DNA of 48,853 bases from an uncultured Pseudanabaenaceae cyanobacterium. Its GTDB lineage: Bacteria; Cyanobacteriota; Cyanobacteriia; PCC-9006; JAAUQQ01. The position numbers and the translations under genes are program-made. The stretch spans positions 1 through 48,853 of the forward strand of contig CALIGI010000228.1 of assembly GCA_938021205.1 (NCBI GenBank). Reading direction: 5' to 3'. The notes under the pieces are model-generated. The model was not told the origin of the DNA. It made no database searches and was given only the letters and a program-made list of their open reading frames with translations. Positions 8,633 through 17,661 of the stretch are shown here, piece after piece (the first letter of the stretch is position 1; each line of letters starts with the position of its first letter).

Positions 8633-9766
8633 TTACAGCAGCCCTCCAGCAGAATCCCCAAAGGTATCCCCCGCCGAATCATCCGAGCCATCCACCCAAG
8701 AAACATCATCTTCTAGAGCTAAGTTAAGCCTGCGACGAGGGCCGCCAGGCTTGGACACCAAATAGACATCAATCTCGGCCGGTCCGTAGCGGCGCTCCAG
8801 GTTGCGGCAGACTGCACGGCTCAAGCGATGGCACAGGCTATCAAATTCTGGATGGAGGCGAAGTTCAAGGGCGATCGCTAGTCTCCGCCCCACGATGCCC
8901 TCACAGGACAAGACCCGGCAACCAATCACCCCATCCACCTGCTGAGCCGTGGCAGCGATGGCTTCAGGAGCGATCGCCATGCCCTGACGCCAATGGGGCA
9001 TATGCACCCCCAACCAACGCCAAGCATCAGCCAACACCATGGCCAAAATCCCCAGAGCTCCCAGCGATTCTAATACCGTCACCCCCTGGCCCAGGGCCAC
9101 CAAAGCCACCCCAGCGATCAAAATCAGCCAGCCATCCTGCAACAACAAATAACTCTGAAACGCCAAGGTGCGATTGGACAAATAGCGAGCGCAGAGTCGA
9201 GACAAGAACGCCAAGCCAAAGCCCAAAATCGCCAAGCTCCCCAACAGCGGCAACAACGCAGGATGGAGTACAGCAACATTTAGACCCGCATTGAGCCCCA
9301 CTGGGACTCCCAGCGACACATCTCCAGACCAGCCCGGCACAGCCTCTAGGCTTTCCCAGGGCAAAGCGACCCCAGAAGCTTCGGTCACCCAGCCCCTCGC
9401 CCCCCGCCGCAGCATTTCACCCAACAAAGAGAATCCTCCAAACCCCAACAAGGCCCACAGCAACAGGGTCATCAGAAGCGCCAACAAACCAGTCCCTCCC
9501 CCTAAATGCACAGTGCTCCTGGCAACGGCTTGGGTTCGTCGTGACCCAGAGGACTGACGCAACGGCTCCAAAGTCTGGAGACCCAGTAATGCACTAAAAC
9601 AGAGCAACAGACTATGGAGAGCGCAAGCCAACAGACTCAGAGACCCCACCGCCTGAGCTAATAGCAATTTGACGACAGCCAAAAGAACCGCCGCCCAGAG
9701 AAAAAACGCCAGGGCCAAGCCAATTGCCCGTCGCCGTAAAGCGATCGGTGCTAAGGGTTGGGTCAT
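8633..9766 (-). CDS. CDF-like membrane protein with degenerate metal sites
   Basis: The gene encodes a 377-aa polytopic membrane protein arranged like a cation diffusion facilitator: about six hydrophobic segments, then a cytoplasmic C-terminal domain (about residues 260-355, IAATAQQVDGVIGCRVLSCEG) resembling the CDF dimerisation domain. The usual metal-binding pattern is not intact. The TM2-like segment reads ALHSLLLCFSALLG, keeping His but not the Asp four residues later, and the TM5-like segment reads LLQDGWLILIAG without the HxxxD pair. Transport activity is therefore uncertain. The frame is open to 9886, but the first 40 codons do not look conserved, so I prefer the ATG at 9766 (MTQPLAPIALRRR). 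It is convergent with the upstream kinase, 45 bases apart. Confidence 0.65.
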   Translation of the reverse strand: MTQPLAPIALRRRAIGLALAFFLWAAVLLAVVKLLLAQAVGSLSLLACALHSLLLCFSALLGLQTLEPLRQSSGSRRTQAVARSTVHLGGGTGLLALLMTLLLWALLGFGGFSLLGEMLRRGARGWVTEASGVALPWESLEAVPGWSGDVSLGVPVGLNAGLNVAVLHPALLPLLGSLAILGFGLAFLSRLCARYLSNRTLAFQSYLLLQDGWLILIAGVALVALGQGVTVLESLGALGILAMVLADAWRWLGVHMPHWRQGMAIAPEAIAATAQQVDGVIGCRVLSCEGIVGRRLAIALELRLHPEFDSLCHRLSRAVCRNLERRYGPAEIDVYLVSKPGGPRRRLNLALEDDVSWVDGSDDSAGDTFGDSAGGLL

Positions 9767-10406
9767 AGAAAAGGACGGACCACAGTTAGAAGGCAGCAGT
9801 ATAGCAAGGGGCTTAAGGATTGGAACATTTGAGCAGTAGCTCCCCATAGCCACATCACTGCTCAGGCTCATCTCCACTAGCAACAAACAGGGGCTTCCCC
9901 TCCGTAAGAGGAGACGAGCTGGCAGACCGCATAAAGACGTAGAGAAACAGCGATCGCCTCAGCACATCAGCGGACACAGAATCTAGAGGAAGTGGCCTAT
10001 CAACTAAATCAATTTTCCAGCCCAAACCCAAATTCGCCCCTAATCTTTGCTCCCGACTCACCGCCCTAGACCCTGAAGCAAACTCTCAAAGCAAAGATTA
10101 TCCGAGCCGTCAAGAAGGCTGCTCTACAAGCTTTGCAGCCCATATTAGGGCCACCATCCACCGTCAAAAATCTCTTTAAAAGCAAAATAGAGTGCTGACG
10201 ACTGGCCGTGTTTCGTCTCAGCACTCTATTTTGTGTTCGCTCCTCACACCCCTGAATAGTAACGGATGCCCCTAGGTTTGTCACCTCAGTGAAAAGCCTT
10301 ATCTTCCCCTAGAAACTAGAAAAGAAACTGGCCAGTCTACCGAGAGTGTAAAGGAATGCGACCGATCCCAAATCATGCCAGCCAGGGCGGAAGCTTACCG
10401 TTCTAC
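9767..10406. other. 640-base intergenic region
   Basis: This gap lies between the CDF-like gene and the 313-aa gene, both on the minus strand. It holds the strong hairpin at 10184-10232. Short open frames here (68 and 72 codons, minus strand) show no family resemblance and one crosses the hairpin, so I do not call them genes. A 5' extension of the CDF-like gene to 9886 is possible. Confidence 0.5.
10184..10232 (-). terminator. strong hairpin, probable terminator for the 313-aa gene
   Basis: A perfect 15-bp inverted repeat (AAAATAGAGTGCTGA at 10184-10198 and its complement at 10218-10232) encloses a 19-base loop whose ends can extend the stem. On the minus strand the stem is followed by TTTTGCTTTT, giving a rho-independent terminator about 175 bases downstream of the unknown gene. 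The A-rich left arm means it could also act on the plus strand. Confidence 0.7.
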
Positions 10407-11348
10407 TTACAACCGTTCCACAGGATCCACCTCAAACAAACCTTGAATAGATAGACCCAGCAGAGCATTTGTTAAGCAAGCAACATCAACAACGGGTAGC
10501 GACTCAGCCATTTGGCTTAGACAGAGATTATTCAATACTTGAGCACTGAGCCAATTGACCCAAGCAATGCTGAGTTGGTCTACAGCAAAAATAACCTTTG
10601 GAGGAGCCAAAACCATTGCATCAACGACAGTCATCTGCGCCAACACCAAGGGCAAAAGCTCCTCCCAAGCTAGACCAGTCAAGAGCTGAGAAGCTTTACT
10701 CAAAGAATTTTTCAGCTTATCGTCACCTTCGACAGAGCATCGTTCATTCACGATTTTTCCCCTAGATTCCCCCCAGCGTCTTATGAGCCTAGAGCTGCTC
10801 CCATAGCTGTACTGCCAACCGAACTCCCGCTCTGCTGTTCGCCGCTGCTTTAATCCCGTTAAGTCATATAGAGGCGAGTGTTGAACAGCCAAGCTATTAC
10901 CTAATACTGCGGATGCGGCTCCTACAGAAAGCCACCTCCGTAGCCCCCGCTCCCCCAAGGTCCAACTAAGCGAGGAGCCCTCTTGGGTGAGTTGCGTCTC
11001 TTCTACCAAAGAGAAAATAGTGGAGAGGCTAGAACAATCTCCCTCCAAGGATTTGGGCAATCGAGCCCCTCCTGAGTCTCGCAGAATCTTTTCCCGTGAA
11101 GAAAGCATTAATGCTCGCCAGCGACTCGCCAAAAAATTCCCATCTAGATGGTTTTGAGCAGCAAGAAGGCGAGCGACGGGACACACATAGCGCAAGTCTC
11201 TACGCGCAATGCTTAGCCACATTGGCAACGGCAAGACAGAGTCAAAAGCCTCAAAATTATTTATATCAGGGGTTTCAGAAGCAAAGCCAAAGGCCAAAGA
11301 GCCTCGCAATTCTGCAGTGATCATTTTTGACAAAGAGAGCAATTCCAT
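10407..11348 (-). CDS. hypothetical protein, 313 aa
   Basis: The open frame is 313 codons long with an ATG at 11348 and a strong hairpin 175 bases downstream, which support a real gene. I do not recognise the product. The protein looks soluble and largely helical, with alternating hydrophobic segments (for example SIARRDLRYVCPVARLLAAQ near residues 46-65 and LAWEELLPLVLAQMTVVDAM near 225-244) and a basic, Ser-rich middle. No catalytic motif, signal peptide or membrane span is seen. It has no close neighbour on its strand: the Crp-family regulator is divergent and the CDF-like gene is 640 bases downstream. Confidence 0.55.
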   Translation of the reverse strand: MELLSLSKMITAELRGSLAFGFASETPDINNFEAFDSVLPLPMWLSIARRDLRYVCPVARLLAAQNHLDGNFLASRWRALMLSSREKILRDSGGARLPKSLEGDCSSLSTIFSLVEETQLTQEGSSLSWTLGERGLRRWLSVGAASAVLGNSLAVQHSPLYDLTGLKQRRTAEREFGWQYSYGSSSRLIRRWGESRGKIVNERCSVEGDDKLKNSLSKASQLLTGLAWEELLPLVLAQMTVVDAMVLAPPKVIFAVDQLSIAWVNWLSAQVLNNLCLSQMAESLPVVDVACLTNALLGLSIQGLFEVDPVERL

Positions 11349-11773
11349 TCACTTAAGGCTGAGATTTATGTACGAAATATTTTTCACTACGTAAGTATTT
11401 ACCCTTGTCTCTTGCACTCCAGTGATATGTGGTATCATGAGTTTGCGTGTATCTACCTAAGCTTCTAATCCCTGCTCATCACAAGGCTTTCAAGCGATTC
11501 ATGTCCTGAGTAGTTTCACAGAGAATTTGTGGCTTAACTGCACTCACTTCTTAAGAACTGCTCATCCTTTGACCGGGGCACCGGCGAAAGTTTAGGACCA
11601 ACTCGTTTAACTCAGGGAGCCAATTTCGAGAGCATCTAAGCAGGGGTCGCAATCTACCCAATCAAGACCTTCGGCAAAATTTGCCTGGGTCACCTAGCCC
11701 CCGGCTAACCCAGCGCAATCCGACCATCGTCTTCCGAGTTTGGTTCTCAATATTCGACCCACCTCAATACCCT
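11349..11773. promoter_or_regulatory. divergent intergenic region before the Crp-family gene
   Basis: This 425-base gap lies between the starts of the 313-aa gene and the Crp-family gene and must carry both promoters. The frame of the Crp-family gene is open back to 11681, but without protein-like conservation. I see no clear Crp palindrome (TGTGA-N6-TCACA) or NtcA box (GTA-N8-TAC). Confidence 0.4.
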
Positions 11774-12481
11774 ATGTATTCAGCAGTGTCCCCCCAATCA
11801 TCAGAGTCGTCTCGACCCTTCCTAACTTGGCAACGCATCATCGACTGGGCCCAAGAGCACTATCGTTGTCGTTCCTTCAGCAAGGATGAAAAAATTCCTG
11901 TGCGGCCAGGTCTCCTTTATTTGGTTCAGCGCGGCTCTGTTCGTCTGATCGGTAACTCCCAGCTCAACGCTTCTTCTAAGCCTAGCGAGGGCGGTGGCCT
12001 TTCCAACTTGGCCTTGGAAGAAGCATTCTTGGGTTTCGTCGGAGCGGGCCATCCCTTCGAGATTGTGGCCCAATCTCCCTTCACGCTTCAAGCCCATGCC
12101 CATGTGGACCAAACGTCCGTACTCTGGATGTACTGGCATGATTTGGATAACTGGCCTCATTTCCGCCGCGAAGTGCTAGACGCGTTTCGTTATCAGCACC
12201 AGCGCAAGCTTCTGTGGCTAAGCACTTTAGGTCAGCGTCGCACCATTGATCGCCTGCTGGGCTTCTTGACCTTGCTGATTGAAGAATATGGCGAACCTTG
12301 TGATTCTGGCTATTGCCTACCTTGGTCCCTGACCCATGCCCAAATTGGTAGTGCTATTGGTTCTACCCGTGTGACGGTGACTCGCCTAATGGGTCGCCTG
12401 CGTCAACGGGGCTTGATCAAGATTCACGGTGACAACCTCATTTGTCTACCTCCCAATGCGCAAATCAATTTGCAGCGCTAG
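11774..12481 (+). CDS. Crp/Fnr-family transcription regulator
   Basis: The gene encodes a 235-aa regulator. The N-terminal part (about residues 15-150) is a cupin-like effector domain of the Crp type but lacks the canonical cAMP phosphate-binding cassette. The C-terminus contains a Crp winged helix: LTHAQIGSAIGSTRVTVTRL around residues 187-206, then a wing. The recognition helix is nearly identical in style to NtcA (AIGSTRVTVTRLLG), so a related DNA site is plausible. The N-terminus differs strongly from NtcA, so I do not call it ntcA. I prefer the ATG at 11774 over the in-frame upstream start at 11681. A clear terminator follows. Confidence 0.82.
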   Translation: MYSAVSPQSSESSRPFLTWQRIIDWAQEHYRCRSFSKDEKIPVRPGLLYLVQRGSVRLIGNSQLNASSKPSEGGGLSNLALEEAFLGFVGAGHPFEIVAQSPFTLQAHAHVDQTSVLWMYWHDLDNWPHFRREVLDAFRYQHQRKLLWLSTLGQRRTIDRLLGFLTLLIEEYGEPCDSGYCLPWSLTHAQIGSAIGSTRVTVTRLMGRLRQRGLIKIHGDNLICLPPNAQINLQR

Positions 12482-12513
12482 GCGAGACGTAGATCAAAAT
12501 TTCAGTCAATGCT

Positions 12514-12542
12514 AAGGGCTCTCTACTCGGGAGCCCTTTTTT
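12514..12542 (+). terminator. rho-independent terminator of the Crp-family gene
   Basis: The stem AGGGCTC (12515-12521) pairs with GAGCCCT (12531-12537) around a nine-base loop and is followed by a run of six T. It lies 33 bases after the stop codon, a textbook intrinsic terminator. Confidence 0.9.
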
Positions 12543-12604
12543 GTGAGAATAGGCATCTTTCAAAAGCCTGGGGTCGACAGCTTAGAGACTAACTTCCTCT
12601 CCTA

Positions 12605-12690
12605 CCTTTCTTCTGGGACTCTCTTCGAACAAGCTCAGGGAGGCTCAGAAGAAGGGGATTTTTTCATCAAGGCGTCAGTCCATGACGCCT
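12605..12690. repeat. paired inverted repeats downstream of the HD phosphodiesterase gene
   Basis: Two hairpins lie back to back. The first pairs CCTTTCTTCTG (12605-12615) with CAGAAGAAGGG (12646-12656) with one mismatch and is followed on the plus strand by GGATTTTTTC. The second is a perfect 8-bp stem, AGGCGTCA (12670-12677) with TGACGCCT (12683-12690), overlapping the stop codon of the minus-strand gene. They may end transcription from both sides. Confidence 0.5.
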
Positions 12691-15457
12691 AAGATGGGGA
12701 TAGGGCTGGGGGACGGGAGGGATTGGTGGGGTAGGGAATGCGCTTGTGGTGGAACTGCTGCCAAATTTGTACAAAGACAGCTGCGATCGCATCCAAATCA
12801 GTTTTGCTCAACCCGGAATCACACAGTTGATTATCCTTCCAGCGAGCGCGAATGATCTTCTTGACCATGTTCAGCGCTTCCTCACTAGTGGCGTCTTTAA
12901 GCGATCGCAAGGCCGCTTCGCAGGAATCAGCCAGCATGACAATGCCCGTCTCCCGAGACTGAGGAATGGGACCGTCATAGCGAAAATCGGCCTCATTTAA
13001 GCTGTAGCGCTCCGGCTCTTCAGCGACCCGCTTTTGAGCCTGCTGATAGAAGTAGCTAATACGCATGGTGCCCTGGTGCTCAGGAATAAAATTCTGCAGG
13101 GCTCGGGGCAGACTGCAACGGCGGGCCATGACCTGCCCCTCGGTCACATGCTTCTTTATAATGGCCGCACTCTTCCAGGGGTCATCCAACACATCATGCT
13201 TATTGGTCCCTCCCATTTGATTTTCGATGAAGCCCTGGGGGTCATGCATCTTACCAATGTCGTGGTAAAGCGTTCCGGCTCGAATCAACTCCACATTGCA
13301 ACCCAATGCCCTCGCTGCGGCCTCTGCCAAGGTTGAGACAAACAGCGTGTGCTGAAAGGTGCCCGGTGTTTCCTTCGCTAAGCGCTGGAGTAAAGGACGG
13401 TTGGGGTTCGACAACTCCGCCATGCGAATCGGCGTAATCAGGTCAAACAAACGCTCAAGGTAGGGGCTCACGCCCAAGGCAACGACACTCCAAGCAATAC
13501 CCCGCAAAGCATGGGAGAGGGCATTCCGCAGGAAAATTAGCCATAACAACCCAGTCGCCCCAGACAGAATCAGCGAGATCAGCAAGTGAACGATGCACTG
13601 GGTAAGACCCACACCCAGCCCCAACAAGGCCAGCTCCTCGCGAGAGCGTAACCGACCCGAAACTAATGCCCCCACAATGCCACTGGCAGCACTGGCAATT
13701 AAAGCTTGCATCTCCAGCTCTAGGCCCATGGGTAGAGCGATCGCCAGTAATCCCACCACCGCAACTCCCATGGGCGAGCCATAGAAACTTCCCACAAGTA
13801 ACCCCACCGCAGGCAAGCTGCTCATGGGTAAACGCAAGGCAAAAAGCAACGGTGTCGTGGCAGCCACCATCCCCACCACAAGCCAGTCACGTCGCCGGAA
13901 CCGAGGCCCCAAGCGTCGCTGAAGCAGCCAGAGACAAGAGACCTCTACCCAAACGATTCCGCCTAAAAATAACAGACCGATCCAGTTAGGCCCTCGCTGA
14001 CTCAACTGGAATGCGTCTAGCAAAACCAACTGCTCCGATGTGATCTGTTGGCCGACCTCAACGATGGCATCATCTTGGCGGATGCTGACCATAGACGGTG
14101 AGACATTAGAGGCGGCTTGCTCCGCTTGGCGCTGAGTAGCAACAGCATCCTGGATCAAATTGGGTTTCAAAACCCGGCGTAGGATAGGAGCTGCCACGGA
14201 TTTCAAACGCTCGGCAACGAGGAAGTCATCTTGGGGAATAGCTAATTCCAAATGGAGAGCAATGACCCTGTCTACACTGGCCGGTGCAAGGCCCGGTGCA
14301 ATCCCCTGGGCTAAGACACGCTCCAAGGCAACACTCACGGAGGCTTTCAACTGCTCCCAGCTCTGATCTGAAAGTTCAAACAGCTCAACGGAATAGGCTG
14401 CATTCAGCTCGGCCAGGTCATCATCCCGCAACAAGGCAGTGGCTTGAAGGTATTGCTGTCGCATGGCAGTGAGTTGCTGCTCTAAAGTCAAGAACTCACT
14501 ACCTCCTCTACTTTTAGCGACTGAATGGAGCTGAGAAATGGCTTTTTGTCCCAACGGCGCGGCGCGGCCGAGACGGGGAATAGCAGCCTTCGCTTCCTGA
14601 CGAATTCGATTCCACTCGCTGTCAGGCAGTTGCCGCAGGTAACGCTGTACATCCGACGAAAGGAGGCTGGGATTAACGGCTGGGAATGGCCCCAACCGAC
14701 TGCGCAGCTCACTACCATGGCGAAAAGTGCGGATCAATCCATTACGCTGGGCCAGGTTCTGTTCAAGGTCAACTCGCAAGACAGGAATGGCTGCCAGGGT
14801 TGCCTCGCGCCTTCGCTCCTGGGTGAGTTTTTCATCAATAACGGTGGCATCTCGGGGCGCATAGAGCGTTTTGGAGGCAACTTTACCCACATCTAAGGCA
14901 GGTTGATTATATAAACGCTGACCAATGAGCCCAGTAAACCCCACAACGGCCAGAGCAAAGAGCGTGGCTGACTGGATACGGTGGCGAGTGCGTTCGCCCA
15001 AGATGGCAGGGTTATGGCAAGCTTCGGCAAACGGAGTCGCTGTTCGAGCAGACGAAGATTGACTAGCGTCAGACGTCTGACTAACTTCTGCCTCGGACAA
15101 TGCAGCTAAATCAACCTGAGCAGCCTCTTTAGGCAAGGACTCAGCATTGTGGGACTCTTGAATGGCATCCAACTGAGGGCCAGAAAGGCGAGCAGCAGCC
15201 AGAGTTGTCTCCTTCGCATCTGGAGCCGGTGCATCACCCATCTGAGACGGTTCCTGCTGGCTAGAAGCCCCAGCATTATCAGAAGCCTCGCTAAGGTCTA
15301 AGCTACTGGCCAAGCCAAGTCGCTCCCGATTGGCCTCGAACGGTTGGGCCGCTTCAGAAGACTTTGCAAAACTCATGCCCAGCGACATAGGCGATCGCGA
15401 CCAATGACGAAAACGATTTTCTAGCCGTTGAGCCAGCGCTTGAAGCCTATTATTCAT
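12689..15457 (-). CDS. 7TM-HD cyclic-dinucleotide phosphodiesterase, PgpH/YqfF family
   Basis: The gene encodes a 922-aa membrane protein. The order is: a cytoplasmic N-terminal region rich in Ala, Ser and Glu (about residues 1-165), a first membrane segment (TLFALAVVGFTGLIG near 163-177), a long extracellular 7TMR-HDED domain, a block of about seven hydrophobic segments, and a C-terminal HD domain (about residues 680-880) with LYHDIGKMHDP. The FIPEHQGT and DSCEAALRSL segments are typical of this family. Characterised PgpH proteins hydrolyse c-di-AMP, so a role in c-di-AMP turnover is likely; the reaction is inferred from family. The N-terminal low-complexity extension is longer than in Firmicute members. 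The gene stands alone on its strand. Confidence 0.88.
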   Translation of the reverse strand: MNNRLQALAQRLENRFRHWSRSPMSLGMSFAKSSEAAQPFEANRERLGLASSLDLSEASDNAGASSQQEPSQMGDAPAPDAKETTLAAARLSGPQLDAIQESHNAESLPKEAAQVDLAALSEAEVSQTSDASQSSSARTATPFAEACHNPAILGERTRHRIQSATLFALAVVGFTGLIGQRLYNQPALDVGKVASKTLYAPRDATVIDEKLTQERRREATLAAIPVLRVDLEQNLAQRNGLIRTFRHGSELRSRLGPFPAVNPSLLSSDVQRYLRQLPDSEWNRIRQEAKAAIPRLGRAAPLGQKAISQLHSVAKSRGGSEFLTLEQQLTAMRQQYLQATALLRDDDLAELNAAYSVELFELSDQSWEQLKASVSVALERVLAQGIAPGLAPASVDRVIALHLELAIPQDDFLVAERLKSVAAPILRRVLKPNLIQDAVATQRQAEQAASNVSPSMVSIRQDDAIVEVGQQITSEQLVLLDAFQLSQRGPNWIGLLFLGGIVWVEVSCLWLLQRRLGPRFRRRDWLVVGMVAATTPLLFALRLPMSSLPAVGLLVGSFYGSPMGVAVVGLLAIALPMGLELEMQALIASAASGIVGALVSGRLRSREELALLGLGVGLTQCIVHLLISLILSGATGLLWLIFLRNALSHALRGIAWSVVALGVSPYLERLFDLITPIRMAELSNPNRPLLQRLAKETPGTFQHTLFVSTLAEAAARALGCNVELIRAGTLYHDIGKMHDPQGFIENQMGGTNKHDVLDDPWKSAAIIKKHVTEGQVMARRCSLPRALQNFIPEHQGTMRISYFYQQAQKRVAEEPERYSLNEADFRYDGPIPQSRETGIVMLADSCEAALRSLKDATSEEALNMVKKIIRARWKDNQLCDSGLSKTDLDAIAAVFVQIWQQFHHKRIPYPTNPSRPPALSPS

Positions 15458-16311
15458 GGCGAACTAAGCGACAGAAACGTCACAACGAACCCAAGCAGCA
15501 CCACTCAGGCCCAATTTCAACGCGAAAAAAAAGGCTGGGGCCAACGTAGAGACTAGGCCCACAAAACCCTGCCAAACCATGGGCAAGGCAGCTAATTCAA
15601 AAATAGAGGAGAAGGCAAAAACTGAAGTCATAGCCTGGACCCTAGCAGGGACTCAACAAATCAATGCGGAAGAGAAGATGCAGGGTGTCAATGCTGTGAA
15701 CCCAGATTAAGGAGGGGTCACAGCGACTCAAACCAAACCTAGATGATGGGTCTTGTCGCAGTTATGTCGCACTTAGTTACCCTTCACAGGATACACCGAG
15801 TTTCTCAAAATCGACCTGTCCCGCCCCAGCACCGTAGCGGCGATCGCCCAAACATAAAATAGCTGGGGGTGATGCGCTCCCAGCCAAGCCCTTTCAATCC
15901 CAGAAAAGTCCGTGGTCCCTTGACTTGCACCCCAAGTTAAGGCAAAGAACTGACTCCCTAAACGCCGTTAAATCTATGCCAGATCGGCCTGTAACGAAGC
16001 CTCGTACACAGCCTGGTCAAAGGCATTCCAGCCAGCGAACAGAGCCAGCCGATTGCTGGGTCAACGCTTGAGGATTCCCCTGAGGCAATTCAGCGGCAGT
16101 ATAGCTTCTAGCCTAGCCGAAGCGCTCATACTGAAAACGATAAATCGGCCCCAGCAAACGACCCATGAGGGCCTCCCGGAACCGATCTTTAAGCATTGGA
16201 TTCATCTCAGCCAGGAGAGCGTGGGAAGTAGGGCAGTAGGAGTGAGAAGACTGACCCAGCAACCTCCAGCTCTCCTTAACCGAACTCACCTCCAGCTCTC
16301 CTGATTGTGAT
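15458..16311. other. 854-base intergenic region
   Basis: No convincing gene is seen between the SLH-protein gene and the HD phosphodiesterase gene, both on the minus strand. Short open frames near 16053-16334 on both strands overlap each other and have no family resemblance. The region contains the promoter of the phosphodiesterase gene and, next to the SLH gene, a 15-base direct repeat. Confidence 0.4.
16262..16302. repeat. 15-base direct repeat behind the SLH gene
   Basis: ACCTCCAGCTCTCCT occurs at 16262-16276 and again at 16288-16302, 26 bases apart, starting ten bases past the stop codon of the SLH-protein gene. Its function is unknown. Confidence 0.7.
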
Positions 16312-17661
16312 TTAGCTACCCGCGTTCCGAACACAGTCCCACATGCGCAGGGTTGCCGCAGCAGCGTAGTTACGCTGGGCTGGGATATTCGGGTAGAAGG
16401 AGTTACCCGTCTCGTTAATCGGGCTAGCCACCTTGCAGTAGGCAGACATTTGAGTCACGAGCTGCTCAGACCAATGGCCTTCCAGGTCAGCAAACTGTTG
16501 CACAGGCTCAGTGCCAGCTAGCTGGGCAGGCAAACCGCGCTGGGTACGAGCATACTCAGCAGCACGACGCATCACAGCAATGAGTTCTGCACGGCTCACG
16601 GGCTGGGTCGGTCTGAAGGTACCGTCTTCTTGGTAACCCGCGACAATTTGGCGATCGCGGGCATAGGCAATCTTATTTGCACTCCAGCGATTGGCATCCA
16701 CATCGGGGAAAGGGGCACCTTGAGCTTCACCAATGGGGCCCAGATTAGCGCCAGGTAGTACCAACAGAGATTCCACAACAATGGAAACAACTTGCTCACG
16801 GGTCAGAGGCTCAGCAGGCTTAAAGGTGCCATCGGCATAGCCACTAATGAAGCCCAGGGAAGCCGCCTGCTCAATTTCAGTGCGATATAGGTCATTTGAC
16901 ACATCCAGGAAGCTCACCGTTGGAGCCGGATTGGGGGCGGGAGCCGGGGCAGGCTCAACAGGCACAGGAGCTGGAGTCGGTGCAGGAGCAGGCTCAACAG
17001 GCAAGGGTGCAGGAGCGGGTGTAGGTGCAGGAGCAGGAGTCGGTGCAGGGGTCGGTGCGGGAGCGGGGGCCTGACCCACAATGGACTCTAGGGACTGGTC
17101 ATTGGAAAGGTAAACATGGCCCAGGGTTTTGCCCTCGTAGCTACGCTTGGTGAAGCGCCAGCCAGGATTGAGATTAATTTTGGCAAAGCCCGTGGAATCA
17201 CCCAAGGCACGGCCAATCTCAATGCGAGGATTGCGACGATTTTGAGGACGACCAATGAGAATGAGGTCACCGGCTTCGCGGACAATCGCCAGGCTGTAAT
17301 CCCGAGCAATATCCTGATTACCTTCCACTCGGATAGAGTAGCCATTACCGTCGGTGCTACGACCGCAAATGCCGGAGAAATTGAACTGCAACAGCAAAGG
17401 GTCAATAATGGTGGGGCCGCTACCCGCTTCGTCCCAGCATTGGCGCTCATTACTCTTTTGCTCAATCACCAGAAGTTGATGCTTGCTTCCTCCGTCAACA
17501 GGAGAAGCCACAGCCACATAGGCAGTTTGGTCTTGCTCGACTTGATCGAAGATTGAGGCAGCAGCATTAGCCCGAGTAGCAGGCAATGTGGTGGAACCCA
17601 ATACCCCAGCTAGCAAGGCAGTCGCCGCAGCTAAGGGAAACACCCGACGGAAAATTTGCAT
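16312..17661 (-). CDS. secreted DUF3747/S-layer-homology protein
   Basis: The gene encodes a 449-aa exported protein. Residues 1 to about 34 form a signal peptide (basic start, hydrophobic core, ANAAA cleavage region). Residues about 35-195 match the cyanobacterial DUF3747 type (FDQVEQDQTAYVAVASP; LNPGWRFTKRSYEGK). A long linker of Pro-Ala-Pro-Thr repeats follows at about 200-248. Three SLH modules make up the C-terminus, starting near FLDVSNDLY, FPDVDANRW and FADLEGHWS; the third is the most divergent. SLH modules anchor proteins to the cell wall, so the protein should sit at the periplasm or outer envelope. A good ribosome binding site (AAAGGA) precedes the ATG. The partner of the DUF3747 domain is unknown. 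Confidence 0.9.
   Translation of the reverse strand: MQIFRRVFPLAAATALLAGVLGSTTLPATRANAAASIFDQVEQDQTAYVAVASPVDGGSKHQLLVIEQKSNERQCWDEAGSGPTIIDPLLLQFNFSGICGRSTDGNGYSIRVEGNQDIARDYSLAIVREAGDLILIGRPQNRRNPRIEIGRALGDSTGFAKINLNPGWRFTKRSYEGKTLGHVYLSNDQSLESIVGQAPAPAPTPAPTPAPAPTPAPAPLPVEPAPAPTPAPVPVEPAPAPAPNPAPTVSFLDVSNDLYRTEIEQAASLGFISGYADGTFKPAEPLTREQVVSIVVESLLVLPGANLGPIGEAQGAPFPDVDANRWSANKIAYARDRQIVAGYQEDGTFRPTQPVSRAELIAVMRRAAEYARTQRGLPAQLAGTEPVQQFADLEGHWSEQLVTQMSAYCKVASPINETGNSFYPNIPAQRNYAAAATLRMWDCVRNAGS

Noticed and set aside
10184..10232. CIRCE heat-shock operator
   Set aside because: CIRCE is TTAGCACTC-N9-GAGTGCTAA. Here the arms are in the opposite order, the spacer is 19 bases and no chaperone gene is near.
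10236..10250. Yfr1-type small RNA (CTCCTCACAC-like stretch)
   Set aside because: The motif is similar, but no terminator hairpin follows on the plus strand as needed for Yfr1.
9855..10284. Two short minus-strand ORFs of 68 and 72 codons
   Set aside because: No family resemblance, no ribosome binding site, and one crosses the strong hairpin.
11774..12481. ntcA
   Set aside because: Only the recognition helix is NtcA-like; the N-terminal domain does not match NtcA.
16053..16334. Overlapping short ORFs on both strands next to the SLH gene
   Set aside because: They overlap each other and a direct repeat; the composition is not protein-like.
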